Numbered from the stretch's first letter, positions 1 through 5,230 are shown. The stretch: 10,282 nucleotides of DNA from an uncultured Collinsella sp. (GCA_934654515.1 CAKUGA010000045.1:1-10282); one strand, 5' to 3'. Numbers and translations are program-made. The notes: generated by a model not told the origin, from the letters alone.

Positions 1-479
1 TTCTCGATGCCCAGGTCGGCGGTGATGCCAAAGTGGCGGTCGTAGCCGGGAACGGGGCACAGGAACTTGACCTTCTTGCCATCGTGGGCGGCCTCGTAGG
101 CATCCCAGGGCTCGCTGCCGCACGAGCCACAGCGCCAGAACATGCCGGCGATGTCATGCTCAATCAAAAGGCTCGACGAACCCAGCACAAGCGTCTGCTC
201 GGCGGGGCAACCCAAAAACTCCCCTGCCAGCTTGCGAGCCGAGGGAATGCCCTCGAAGCAGCCGTAGTTGGAGCAGTCGACATTGCCGTCGTGCAGATCG
301 GCATCGGCATTGAGGATATCGAGCATGGGTCGAGAGATGTCCACCTGGGAGGGCGACGGCTTGCCGCGGGCCATGTCGAGCGCCAGGCCCTTGGCCTTGA
401 CCTCGGCGACCTCGGCTTTGAGCGCCTCGATGGCGGCATCGAGTTCGGTGGTTTCCATCTTCTGGTAGATCGTCTGCAT
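1..479 (-). CDS. Aspartate-type aminotransferase (class Ic), N-terminal part, cut by window edge
   Basis: Reading from the ATG at 479 toward the left edge gives 159 codons with no stop, so the C-terminus, including the lysine that binds pyridoxal phosphate, lies outside the window. Landmarks are LDMARGKPSPSQ near residue 36, NVDCSNYGCFEGIPSARKL near residue 66, a conserved VLGSSSLLIEHD stretch and KFLCPVPGYDRHFGI near residue 138. These are hallmarks of the class Ic aspartate aminotransferase family described from corynebacteria (Pfam Asp_aminotransf), distinct from the common class Ia enzymes. The expected reaction is cytosolic transamination between aspartate and 2-oxoglutarate. The start is supported by GAAAGG about nine bases upstream; the alternative METTELD start seven codons later has no better site. 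The gene is divergent from the small plus-strand gene at 629. Family is fairly sure; exact substrate is not established from this fragment. Confidence 0.85.
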   Translation of the reverse strand, partial: MQTIYQKMETTELDAAIEALKAEVAEVKAKGLALDMARGKPSPSQVDISRPMLDILNADADLHDGNVDCSNYGCFEGIPSARKLAGEFLGCPAEQTLVLGSSSLLIEHDIAGMFWRCGSCGSEPWDAYEAAHDGKKVKFLCPVPGYDRHFGITADLGIE

Positions 480-520
480 GGGTGCGACCTTTCGCGAAGC
501 GGTACGTTGCAGTTCGTCTA

Positions 521-526
521 AGTATA
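521..526 (-). promoter_or_regulatory. Candidate -10 box (TATACT) of the aminotransferase gene
   Basis: TATACT on the minus strand lies about 42 bases before the ATG at 479 and matches the TATAAT consensus at five of six positions. No good -35 hexamer is present at 16 to 18 bases. The box overlaps a short dyad, GTCTA-N4-TAGAC (516-529), that could bind a regulator. The same TATACT box occurs upstream of gntR and pcrA in this window. Confidence 0.45.
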
Positions 527-617
527 GACCGCCACCGCCGCAACGGTATGAAGCCGTGATAGATTAAGTTCATCGCAATGAATTACGAATCGCCGCGCAT
601 GGCGGCGTGGGGCGCCC

Positions 618-624
618 AAGGAGG
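618..624 (+). promoter_or_regulatory. Ribosome binding site AAGGAGG that sets the start of the 84-aa gene
   Basis: AAGGAGG is a near-perfect anti-16S match four bases before the ATG at 629. The in-frame ATG at 578 has no such site, so the shorter start is preferred. A 6-bp hairpin (CGCCGC 591-596 with GCGGCG 602-607) sits just upstream of the site. Confidence 0.8.
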
Positions 625-628
625 CACT

Positions 629-883
629 ATGGAGTACGGATCGTTTAGGGCCGAGGAATTCGGCGACCTGCAGCGCCTGGTCGACGGACTGTTTTACGAT
701 CGCCACGCCATCGACCGCCTGGACCTGATCGTGCAGGCCGAGATCTTGGACCTGGCACCCGATCTCATGGAAATCGTCAACCTGCTACCGCCCGGCTATT
801 ACGACCGCCAGTCGCTGTGTGACCAGCTTAACTCGGCCCTAGCCGCCCACGGCTGGGGCGCCGTCTACGGAACCGTGGAATAA
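629..883 (+). CDS. Small conserved-looking protein of unknown function (84 aa)
   Basis: I do not recognise a named family. The predicted protein begins MEYGSFRAEEFGDLQRLVD, is acidic, has no signal peptide or membrane segment, and looks like a small helical cytosolic protein. It has a mid-section rich in Leu, Asp and Ile (LDLIVQAEILDLAPDLMEIV), then LLPPGYYDRQSLCDQLNSAL and a C-terminus ending HGWGAVYGTVE. The PPGxYxRxxLCDQLN segment and conserved-looking Trp and Tyr residues suggest a constrained fold. The gene is divergent from the aminotransferase and appears to be a single-gene transcript, with a terminator-like hairpin starting within its stop codon. A strong ribosome binding site four bases upstream and codon use like its neighbours argue that it is translated. 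An in-frame ATG at 578 would add 17 residues but lacks a binding site. Function unknown. Confidence 0.72.
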   Translation: MEYGSFRAEEFGDLQRLVDGLFYDRHAIDRLDLIVQAEILDLAPDLMEIVNLLPPGYYDRQSLCDQLNSALAAHGWGAVYGTVE

Positions 884-935
884 GCCTCGAGGCCGGCGAT
901 TTGGCCCGCTTCCCGACCTTGGCGAGGCTTGTTTT
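882..935 (+). terminator. Probable intrinsic terminator of the 84-aa gene
   Basis: AAGCCTCG (882-889), which starts within the stop codon, pairs perfectly with CGAGGCTT (923-930). The second arm runs into TTGTTTT. A small inner GGCC/GGCC stem (891-894 with 903-906) makes the loop branched. The position right at the stop codon fits a terminator; the 33-base loop is longer than usual, so confidence is moderate. Confidence 0.5.
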
Positions 936-1130
936 AGGGCTTGTGGCCAAAAAAGGGCAAATATGAGTACTGTTACCTTTTTAGTAGCAGCGATTCTTGG
1001 TCGAAATCGGCAAAACTCGACTTGAAACTTCCTAATCACCGTCAGCTAACGCCAAATTGGAAGTCGATGGTCACTCATTAACGTACAGTTCTTATAACTT
1101 TGTTCATTATTTTCCGCACCTAAAATGATA
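936..1130 (+). other. Gene-free, partly self-complementary spacer between two terminator-like hairpins
   Basis: No ORF with a ribosome binding site was found on either strand. Base composition is clearly richer in A/T than in the flanking genes. Hairpins include CTGTTAC (970-976) with GTAGCAG (984-990), closing a 7-base loop with one G-U pair, and CGATT (991-995) with AATCG (1005-1009). TGAGTACTGT (964-973) is the exact complement of the loop of the terminator at 1142-1151. TATAAC (1093-1098) resembles a -10 box but lacks a -35. The region could be a long 3' end, a small RNA gene, or relic DNA. Confidence 0.4.
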
Positions 1131-1166
1131 CGCCGTTTGTGACAGTACTCACAAACGGCGTTTTTT
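1131..1166 (+). terminator. Strong intrinsic terminator
   Basis: A perfect 12-bp stem pairs CGCCGTTTGTGA (1131-1142) with TCACAAACGGCG (1149-1160), has a 6-base loop CAGTAC, and is followed directly by six T residues (1161-1166). It is a textbook Rho-independent terminator on the plus strand. No plus-strand gene lies close upstream: the 84-aa gene ends about 250 bases earlier and seems to have its own terminator. Read on the minus strand the tail is only weakly T-rich, so it may act poorly as the nhaA terminator too. Confidence 0.85.
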
Positions 1167-1256
1167 GACCACTGGCGTGTCTGGCAGGTGGCAAGCACCG
1201 CCCGAATCCGCATTTTGAACGCGCCCGAATCGGTTCTGGAGCCGGTTTTCGCGCTC

Positions 1257-2615
1257 TTACTCGTCTTTGGGCGCGGGGTGCTTGCAGACCACGCTCATGT
1301 AGATCATGCCAAGCACGGCGGCGGTGACCGAACCGGCAAGGATGGCGGCCTTGGCGGCCAGGACCTCGAACTGGGCCGTCGGGAAGGCAAGGCCGCTGAT
1401 GAGGATCGACATGGTAAAGCCGATACCGCCCAGAATGCCCACGCCGGCAATCATGTGCCAGTTGACATTGTGCGGCAGCTCGCAGGCCTTAAGCTTAACC
1501 AAGGCAAACGTCATACCAAAGATGCCGATCGGCTTGCCCAGCAGCATGCCAAAGTACACGCCGAGCGTCACCGGGTCGGTGAGCAGCGTGCTCATGTCCA
1601 CGCCCACTAAGCGAACCTGAGCGTTTACGAACGCAAAGATCGGCAGGATCACAAAGTTGACCGGCGTGGAGATCAGACGCTCCATGCGGATAAGCGGCGG
1701 GGTCACGCGGTGCATGACGCGCTCGACCTTGGTGGTCGAGACGGTAAAGTCATGCTGGCCCAGGATGTGCGCCTCGTCGTCGTAGCGGTCATCGAGCAGC
1801 GGCAGGCACTCGCCCAGCCAATCGGTGAGGCTATCGAGCTTGACGCCGCACTTGGCCGGGATGGTAAAGGCCAAGATGACGCCAGCAAGCGTGGCATGTA
1901 CGCCGCTCTTGAACATGCAGAACCACAACAGCAGACCCAGTACCGAATACGGGGCAAGGCGGTAATGCTGCGTCTTGTTGAGCCATACGAGCGCGCAGGT
2001 CACAAGCGCGGCGGCGCCCAACCAAAACGGATTGGGGCTCTGACCGTAGAAGATAGCGATGGCGGCGATGGAGATGAGGTCGTCGGCGATGGCGAGCGTC
2101 GAGAAGAACACGCGCACGCCGTTGGGAACGCGATTGCCCAAAAGCGACAGCACGCCCAGCGCAAAGGCAATATCGGTTGCCATGGGGATGGCCCAACCGT
2201 TGCGGGCACCGGCATGGTTAAAGATCAGGTAGATGCAGGCGGGAACGACGACGCCGCCCACGGCCGCCAGCATGGGAAGCATGGCCTGACGCGGATTCTT
2301 GAGCTCGCCGACCGTCATCTCGTACTTAAGCTCAATGCCCACCAACAAAAAGAAAATCGCCATGAGGAAGTCGTTGACGAAAAGCTCAACGGTGAGACCG
2401 GCCGTAAGGTTGCCCAAGCCCACATACAGCGAGGTCTCCAAAAAGTGATGGATGGCCTCGTAGGCATCGGTGTTGGCGCAGATAACGGCGGCGATAGCGG
2501 CGAAGACCATGACGGCGGCGGAAATCGTGCCGTTCTCGGCGATGCGCTCCCAAATGTCGTGACGTTCAAAGCGCTTGCGCTCACGAACGTTGAACAGCTG
2601 CTCAGTTGCTGCCAT
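1257..2615 (-). CDS. nhaA: NhaA-type Na+/H+ antiporter
   Basis: The 452-residue membrane protein is an NhaA-family antiporter, expected to exchange internal Na+ (or Li+) for external protons across the cytoplasmic membrane for sodium and pH homeostasis. Evidence is the hallmark GWAIPMATDIAFALGVLSLL (residues 140-159; Asp148 matches E. coli Asp133), the ion-binding pair Asp178-Asp179 in LAIADDLISI (E. coli Asp163/Asp164), and LLGKPIGI with Lys361 (E. coli Lys300). GVGILGGIGFTMSIL near residue 391 is another family signature, and about eleven or twelve hydrophobic spans are visible. It is longer than the 388-residue E. coli protein, mainly through a polar N-terminus of about 28 residues and a charged loop at about 255-312. 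The start has a good GAAAGGAG site six bases upstream. It is monocistronic, far from ppaC, and its leader carries terminator-like structure. Confidence 0.96.
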   Translation of the reverse strand: MAATEQLFNVRERKRFERHDIWERIAENGTISAAVMVFAAIAAVICANTDAYEAIHHFLETSLYVGLGNLTAGLTVELFVNDFLMAIFFLLVGIELKYEMTVGELKNPRQAMLPMLAAVGGVVVPACIYLIFNHAGARNGWAIPMATDIAFALGVLSLLGNRVPNGVRVFFSTLAIADDLISIAAIAIFYGQSPNPFWLGAAALVTCALVWLNKTQHYRLAPYSVLGLLLWFCMFKSGVHATLAGVILAFTIPAKCGVKLDSLTDWLGECLPLLDDRYDDEAHILGQHDFTVSTTKVERVMHRVTPPLIRMERLISTPVNFVILPIFAFVNAQVRLVGVDMSTLLTDPVTLGVYFGMLLGKPIGIFGMTFALVKLKACELPHNVNWHMIAGVGILGGIGFTMSILISGLAFPTAQFEVLAAKAAILAGSVTAAVLGMIYMSVVCKHPAPKDE

Positions 2616-2624
2616 GGGCGGCTC

Positions 2625-2645
2625 CTTTCACGGGAAAGTTCCCGT
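2625..2645 (-). promoter_or_regulatory. Two mutually exclusive hairpins at the nhaA ribosome binding site
   Basis: On the nhaA transcript ACGGGA pairs with TCCCGT (arms 2640-2645 and 2630-2635, loop of 4), leaving the GAAAGGAG site (2622-2629) free. Alternatively CTTTC (2634-2638) pairs with GAAAG (2625-2629) through a CCGT loop and covers part of that site. The arms overlap, so both cannot form together. The pairing is seen in the sequence; a regulatory role is inferred. Confidence 0.4.
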
Positions 2646-2648
2646 CTT

Positions 2649-2684
2649 AAAAAAGCACGGCCCGCCCAAGTGGCGGCGCCGCGC
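2649..2684 (-). terminator. Intrinsic-terminator-like hairpin in the nhaA leader (possible attenuator)
   Basis: On the minus strand a 7-bp stem (2678-2684 with 2655-2661, one G-U pair) continues after one bulged base into a 5-bp stem (2672-2676 with 2662-2666). It closes on a 5-base loop and is followed by six T residues (2654-2649). It ends about 33 bases before the nhaA ATG. Since ppaC already has its own terminator at 2824-2863, this second one may regulate nhaA by premature termination; a back-up ppaC terminator is the plain alternative. Confidence 0.65.
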
Positions 2685-2823
2685 TCTAACGTATTACGCT
2701 TGCATCTAGCCTACCCTGCACGACAAGCACGCAGGCGTGGCCGAAAAGCGGAACCACAGGTTGAACATTATTTGCTCAACGGCACGGGCGCGCCTGCCCA
2801 AGAGACGACGCGGCGCCGTGCAC
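2685..2823 (-). promoter_or_regulatory. Upstream part of the nhaA leader with several hairpins
   Basis: No gene is visible here. On the minus strand an 8-bp stem with two G-U pairs joins 2728-2735 to 2715-2722, a 5-bp dyad joins GTTGA and TCAAC (arms 2776-2780 and 2760-2764), and a longer-range stem joins GCACGG and CCGTGC (arms 2816-2821 and 2782-2787). AATAAT at 2767-2772 is the best -10-like hexamer but has no -35. If transcription starts there, the nhaA leader is about 140 to 150 bases and includes the terminator-like hairpin. No known riboswitch class was recognised with confidence. Confidence 0.35.
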
Positions 2824-2863
2824 AAAAAACGACCGGAGCGCGGGGCGTCCGCGATCCGGTCGT
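2824..2863 (-). terminator. Intrinsic terminator of ppaC
   Basis: On the minus strand ACGACCGGA (2863-2855) pairs with TCCGGTCGT (2837-2829), with an inner GCGG/CCGC stem. The second arm runs into a T-run (2829-2824). It lies about 20 bases after the ppaC stop codon, the ideal place for its terminator. Confidence 0.85.
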
Positions 2864-2882
2864 GGCGTTCGGTCAACTAAAC

Positions 2883-3806
2883 CTAGCAGGCGGCCATGAT
2901 GGGGGCAGCGACCTGCTTCTTGCGGGAGAGGACGCCCGGCATCCAGACGCCGTCGTGCTCGTCGGCAATGCCCAGGCCCTTCTGAGCGGCCTCGGTCTCG
3001 CCCTCGAGCAGGACCTGCGAGCCCTCCTCCATGATGTCGGTGATGCACAGGACAATGCCGTCGGCACCCTTCTCGGCGGCGTAGGCGCGCATGGCCTCGC
3101 GAATCTCGTCGATCATGCCGAGTGCGCGGCTCTTGTCGACGGTCTCGTACTGGCCGATGAGCAGCTTCTTGCCAGCGGGCTCGAACATCTTGATGTCGTT
3201 GCCGACCATCTCGGCTGCGGTGAAGGAGCCGGACGGACGGGTGAGGAAGACCTCCATGCCAAACTTGACCGGGTCGACGCCCACCTGCTCGCCGAGCTTG
3301 GCGGCGACGGCGCGGTCGACATCGGTGGTGGTGGGGCTCTTGAGCATGAGCGTGTCGGTCATCATGGCCGAGAGCAGCAGCTTGGCCTGGACGTCGGAAA
3401 GCTCAACGCCGAGCACGCCGGCGAGCTTGGTGACGATGGTGCAGCTGGAGCCCCAGGGCAGGCAGATGTAATGCAGCGGGCCGGCGGTCTCGAAGTCGCC
3501 GATGCGGTGATGGTCGACAACGCCAAAGACCGTGGCGTCCTTAAGGCCGGCGACGGACTGGGCAGACTCGTTGTGGTCGGTGAGAACGACGAGCTGACCG
3601 GCCTCGACGGACTCGATCACGCGGGGCTCGGCAATGCCGGCGTCGGCAAGCAGCTTGGCGGACTCGGCCGGAAGCTGACCAAGGGCGCAGGCCTCGTAGG
3701 TGTTGCCGGCATACTCAACCTGGTTGAGCAGCTGGGACAGGACGACGGCGCTCATGATGGCGTCGTTATCGGGGTTCTGGTGACCAAAGACAAGAACGTT
3801 TGCCAT
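2883..3806 (-). CDS. ppaC: Manganese-dependent inorganic pyrophosphatase (family II, DHH)
   Basis: The 307-residue cytosolic enzyme hydrolyses pyrophosphate to two phosphates, pulling biosynthetic reactions forward. Metal ligands of the DHH fold line up with B. subtilis PpaC: His9, Asp13 and Asp15 in FGHQNPDNDAI, Asp77 in LTDHNE, the DHH motif Asp98-His99-His100 in VVDHHRIGDFE, and Asp151 in AMMTDTLML. The C-terminal DHHA2 domain has the substrate-binding SRKKQ motif (residues 294-298) close to the end. The length is typical for the simple form: no CBS or DRTGG regulatory domains are inserted, so no adenine-nucleotide control of that kind is expected. The start has GGAGG six bases upstream. 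The gene stands alone, with a terminator just after the stop and the ROK kinase gene about 165 bases upstream on the same strand. Confidence 0.97.
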   Translation of the reverse strand: MANVLVFGHQNPDNDAIMSAVVLSQLLNQVEYAGNTYEACALGQLPAESAKLLADAGIAEPRVIESVEAGQLVVLTDHNESAQSVAGLKDATVFGVVDHHRIGDFETAGPLHYICLPWGSSCTIVTKLAGVLGVELSDVQAKLLLSAMMTDTLMLKSPTTTDVDRAVAAKLGEQVGVDPVKFGMEVFLTRPSGSFTAAEMVGNDIKMFEPAGKKLLIGQYETVDKSRALGMIDEIREAMRAYAAEKGADGIVLCITDIMEEGSQVLLEGETEAAQKGLGIADEHDGVWMPGVLSRKKQVAAPIMAAC

Positions 3807-3844
3807 GGATATCCTCCACTTGATATGTGTACTTGGGCGTAGCT

Positions 3845-3850
3845 ATGGTA
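3845..3850 (-). promoter_or_regulatory. Candidate -10 box (TACCAT) of ppaC
   Basis: TACCAT on the minus strand lies 39 bases before the ppaC ATG, about the same distance as the TACCAT box before the ROK kinase gene; both read TACCATA. It matches TATAAT at four of six positions and has no convincing -35, so this is a weak call supported mainly by the repeated position. Confidence 0.35.
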
Positions 3851-3928
3851 GCACGCCGATGCCGAGCCTTCGCAGACGGAAGGGGCACGGCATATTTTGG
3901 GGCAGGCATGGAGGCCAAGGCTGTCCCT

Positions 3929-3949
3929 TTTGCACCATGTTGGTGCAAA
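3929..3949. repeat. Perfect palindrome between the ROK kinase gene and ppaC, possibly a REP-like element
   Basis: TTTGCACCA (3929-3937) and TGGTGCAAA (3941-3949) form a perfect 9-bp inverted repeat around TGT. It starts about 23 bases past the kinase stop codon. There is no T-run on either side, so it is not a classical intrinsic terminator. Flanks reading CTGTCCCTTT on one side and GTAACCTGGCCCC on the other resemble the GGGACAG/CAGGTT flanks I associate with REP sequences mobilised by RAYT (TnpA_REP) transposases. That resemblance is from memory and unverified. It could also be a protein-binding operator. Confidence 0.5.
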
Positions 3950-3972
3950 GTAACCTGGCCCCCTCGCACCAG

Positions 3973-4926
3973 CTATTTGCCGGCGGCGCGCAGGGCTACG
4001 TAGGCGGCACCGATGATGCCGGCGTCGTTGCCGAGCGAAGCGACCTTAATGGGCGTCTCGCGCGAGGCGGAGAGCGCGTACTGCTTAAAGTGCTCGCGGA
4101 CCTTGTCGAGGTAGACATCGGCCGAAGCGGACGCGCCGCCACCGATCAGGAACATCTCGGGGTCGACCACGTTGGCAATAAGCGCCAGGGCGCGGCCGAG
4201 ATAGTCGGCCATGGTATCGGCAGCTGCCAGCGCGAGCTTGTCGCCCTCGCGGCAGGCCTGGAACACGTCCTTGGAATCGGAGGGGCCGGTGAGCTCGATG
4301 GGCTCGACGCCCGCCTTCTTGCACTCGGCAAGGTAGTTACTCACCACGCCGGTGGCGCTGGAATACTGCTCCAGATGGCCATGGCCACCACAGCCGCAGG
4401 TGCGTTCCTCAGCCGGGTTCAGGCACATGTGGCCAATCTCGCCGCCGGCGCCCACAACGCCCGATACCACGTCGCCGTTGACGATAACGCCACCACCCAC
4501 GCCGGTACCAATGGTGACCATCACCACGTTCTGTACGCCCTTGGCAGAGCCGAGCCAGGCCTCGCCCATGGCAGCGGCGTTGGCATCGTTCTCGTACTTA
4601 ACGACCGCGTCGGGGCAGTGCTCCTGAATGGCGACTCTTAGCTCGGGCAGGTTAATGGCAATGTTGGCCTTGACCTTGGCATCGCCCGATGCCGGAATGG
4701 GGCACGGAACGGCCAGGCCAATGCCCGCCACAAAGGCGCGCGGAATCTGGGCCTTGGCGACCACCTGGTCGATAGCCTCGGTCACCGCGGCAAAGCCCGC
4801 GGCGTCAACGATGGGAGGCGTGGGCACGCTGGCCTTGGCCAGCAGGTTGCCGTCCTCGTCGAACAGGCCCTCCTTAACCGAAGTGCCGCCGACGTCAATG
4901 CCGATGTAGTACTGCTTAGGTTCCAT
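3973..4926 (-). CDS. ROK-family sugar kinase, probably glucokinase
   Basis: The 317-residue cytosolic kinase should phosphorylate a hexose, most likely glucose to glucose-6-phosphate, with ATP. The N-terminal phosphate-binding loop is IGIDVGGTSVKEGLFD (residues 8-23). Catalytic Asp114 lies in YENDANAAAMGEA, followed by IGTGVGGGVIVNG and the ROK signature with Glu163 and His166 in GGEIGHM. The zinc-binding stretch is CGCGGHGHLEQ (177-187): Cys177 and Cys179 are present but the usual third Cys is His184. Glu186 and the C-terminal DAGIIGAA motif are typical of ROK sugar kinases; no N-terminal helix-turn-helix is present, so it is not a ROK repressor. The start at 4926 is chosen because AAAGG lies nine bases upstream; the upstream in-frame ATG at 4992 has none and lies in a hairpin. 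It is divergent from gntR and manA, which fits sugar uptake and metabolism. Exact sugar is inferred. Confidence 0.9.
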   Translation of the reverse strand: MEPKQYYIGIDVGGTSVKEGLFDEDGNLLAKASVPTPPIVDAAGFAAVTEAIDQVVAKAQIPRAFVAGIGLAVPCPIPASGDAKVKANIAINLPELRVAIQEHCPDAVVKYENDANAAAMGEAWLGSAKGVQNVVMVTIGTGVGGGVIVNGDVVSGVVGAGGEIGHMCLNPAEERTCGCGGHGHLEQYSSATGVVSNYLAECKKAGVEPIELTGPSDSKDVFQACREGDKLALAAADTMADYLGRALALIANVVDPEMFLIGGGASASADVYLDKVREHFKQYALSASRETPIKVASLGNDAGIIGAAYVALRAAGK

Positions 4927-4931
4927 GGGAG

Positions 4932-4940
4932 CCCACCTTT
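4932..4940 (-). promoter_or_regulatory. Ribosome binding site that sets the ROK kinase start
   Basis: AAAGGTGGG on the minus strand ends five bases before the ATG at 4926, and no comparable site precedes the ATG at 4992, which would add 22 residues unlike the start of other ROK kinases. Confidence 0.7.
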
Positions 4941-4960
4941 CTCGTTTAAACGTTGCCTGT

Positions 4961-4966
4961 ATGGTA
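4961..4966 (-). promoter_or_regulatory. Candidate -10 box (TACCAT) of the ROK kinase gene
   Basis: TACCAT on the minus strand is 35 bases before the start codon, like the box before ppaC. It lies inside the loop of a 6-bp inverted repeat (TTGCCT 4953-4958 and AGGCAA 4976-4981). The best -35-like hexamer, TTGGCT, is 20 bases away, which is too far for a strong promoter. Confidence 0.35.
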
Positions 4967-4979
4967 CCGCTCCCAAGGC

Positions 4980-5021
4980 AAAAACCAGCCAAAAAGGAAC
5001 AGGTTTGTTTTGGCAGGTTTT
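4980..5021. terminator. Symmetric hairpin with A and T tracts in the ROK kinase leader
   Basis: AAAACCAGCCAAAA (4981-4994) pairs with TTTTGGCAGGTTTT (5008-5021) with a single A-A mismatch and a 13-base loop. Because the arms begin and end in A and T runs, it can resemble a Rho-independent terminator on either strand. On the minus strand it ends about 54 bases before the kinase ATG, so it could attenuate read-through into the kinase gene or insulate the two divergent genes. No plus-strand gene upstream needs a terminator here. Confidence 0.5.
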
Positions 5022-5219
5022 ATCTGTGAAAACGCAGGGCATGGAATTTGGTTCGTTGGGCGGTAAAACGGCTCAACCCCATCCTCGAGTCGATCAATTT
5101 GCTCAATACCACATTATTCGAATGCATATTCATTTAGAGCGCTCTAGTTTTTAAAGAGAAGCGTTTTTTAATTAAACCTTTCTCGAACTTTTCAAAAACG
5201 CAATAGGGATGCTTAGGTG
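5022..5219. promoter_or_regulatory. Divergent intergenic control region with palindrome and inverted repeat
   Basis: The stretch has no gene. It holds TAGAGCGCTCTA (5135-5146), a 12-bp perfect palindrome with a central GCGC like LacI-family operators, and an 8-bp perfect inverted repeat GCGTTTTT (5161-5168) with AAAAACGC (5194-5201) around a 25-base loop. The stretch from about 5100 to 5200 is markedly A/T-rich. It separates the ROK kinase gene from gntR and probably contains their shared operators. Which regulator binds is unknown. Confidence 0.5.
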
Positions 5220-5224
5220 TTGAC

Positions 5225-5230
5225 TATACT
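5225..5230 (+). promoter_or_regulatory. Candidate -10 box (TATACT) of gntR
   Basis: TATACT is 37 bases before the gntR ATG and overlaps a TTGACT hexamer (5220-5225). It matches the -10 consensus at five of six positions; no good -35 lies 17 bases upstream. An imperfect dyad, TTGA and TCAA with inner TA steps (5220 to about 5245), overlaps it and could be the autoregulatory site. Confidence 0.45.

Noticed and set aside
33..521. Plus-strand open frame of 162 codons
   Set aside because: Antisense to the aminotransferase fragment, whose motifs are clear on the other strand.
578..628. Upstream start for the 84-aa protein
   Set aside because: The ATG at 578 lacks a ribosome binding site and would have AAGGAGG inside its coding part; the ATG at 629 is ideally placed.
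1710..3842. Plus-strand open frame of 710 codons
   Set aside because: It is antisense to nhaA and ppaC, both unmistakable, and crosses the intergenic region. Its Gly/Asp/His/Ala-rich composition is the usual shadow of high-GC codon bias and it has no ribosome binding site.
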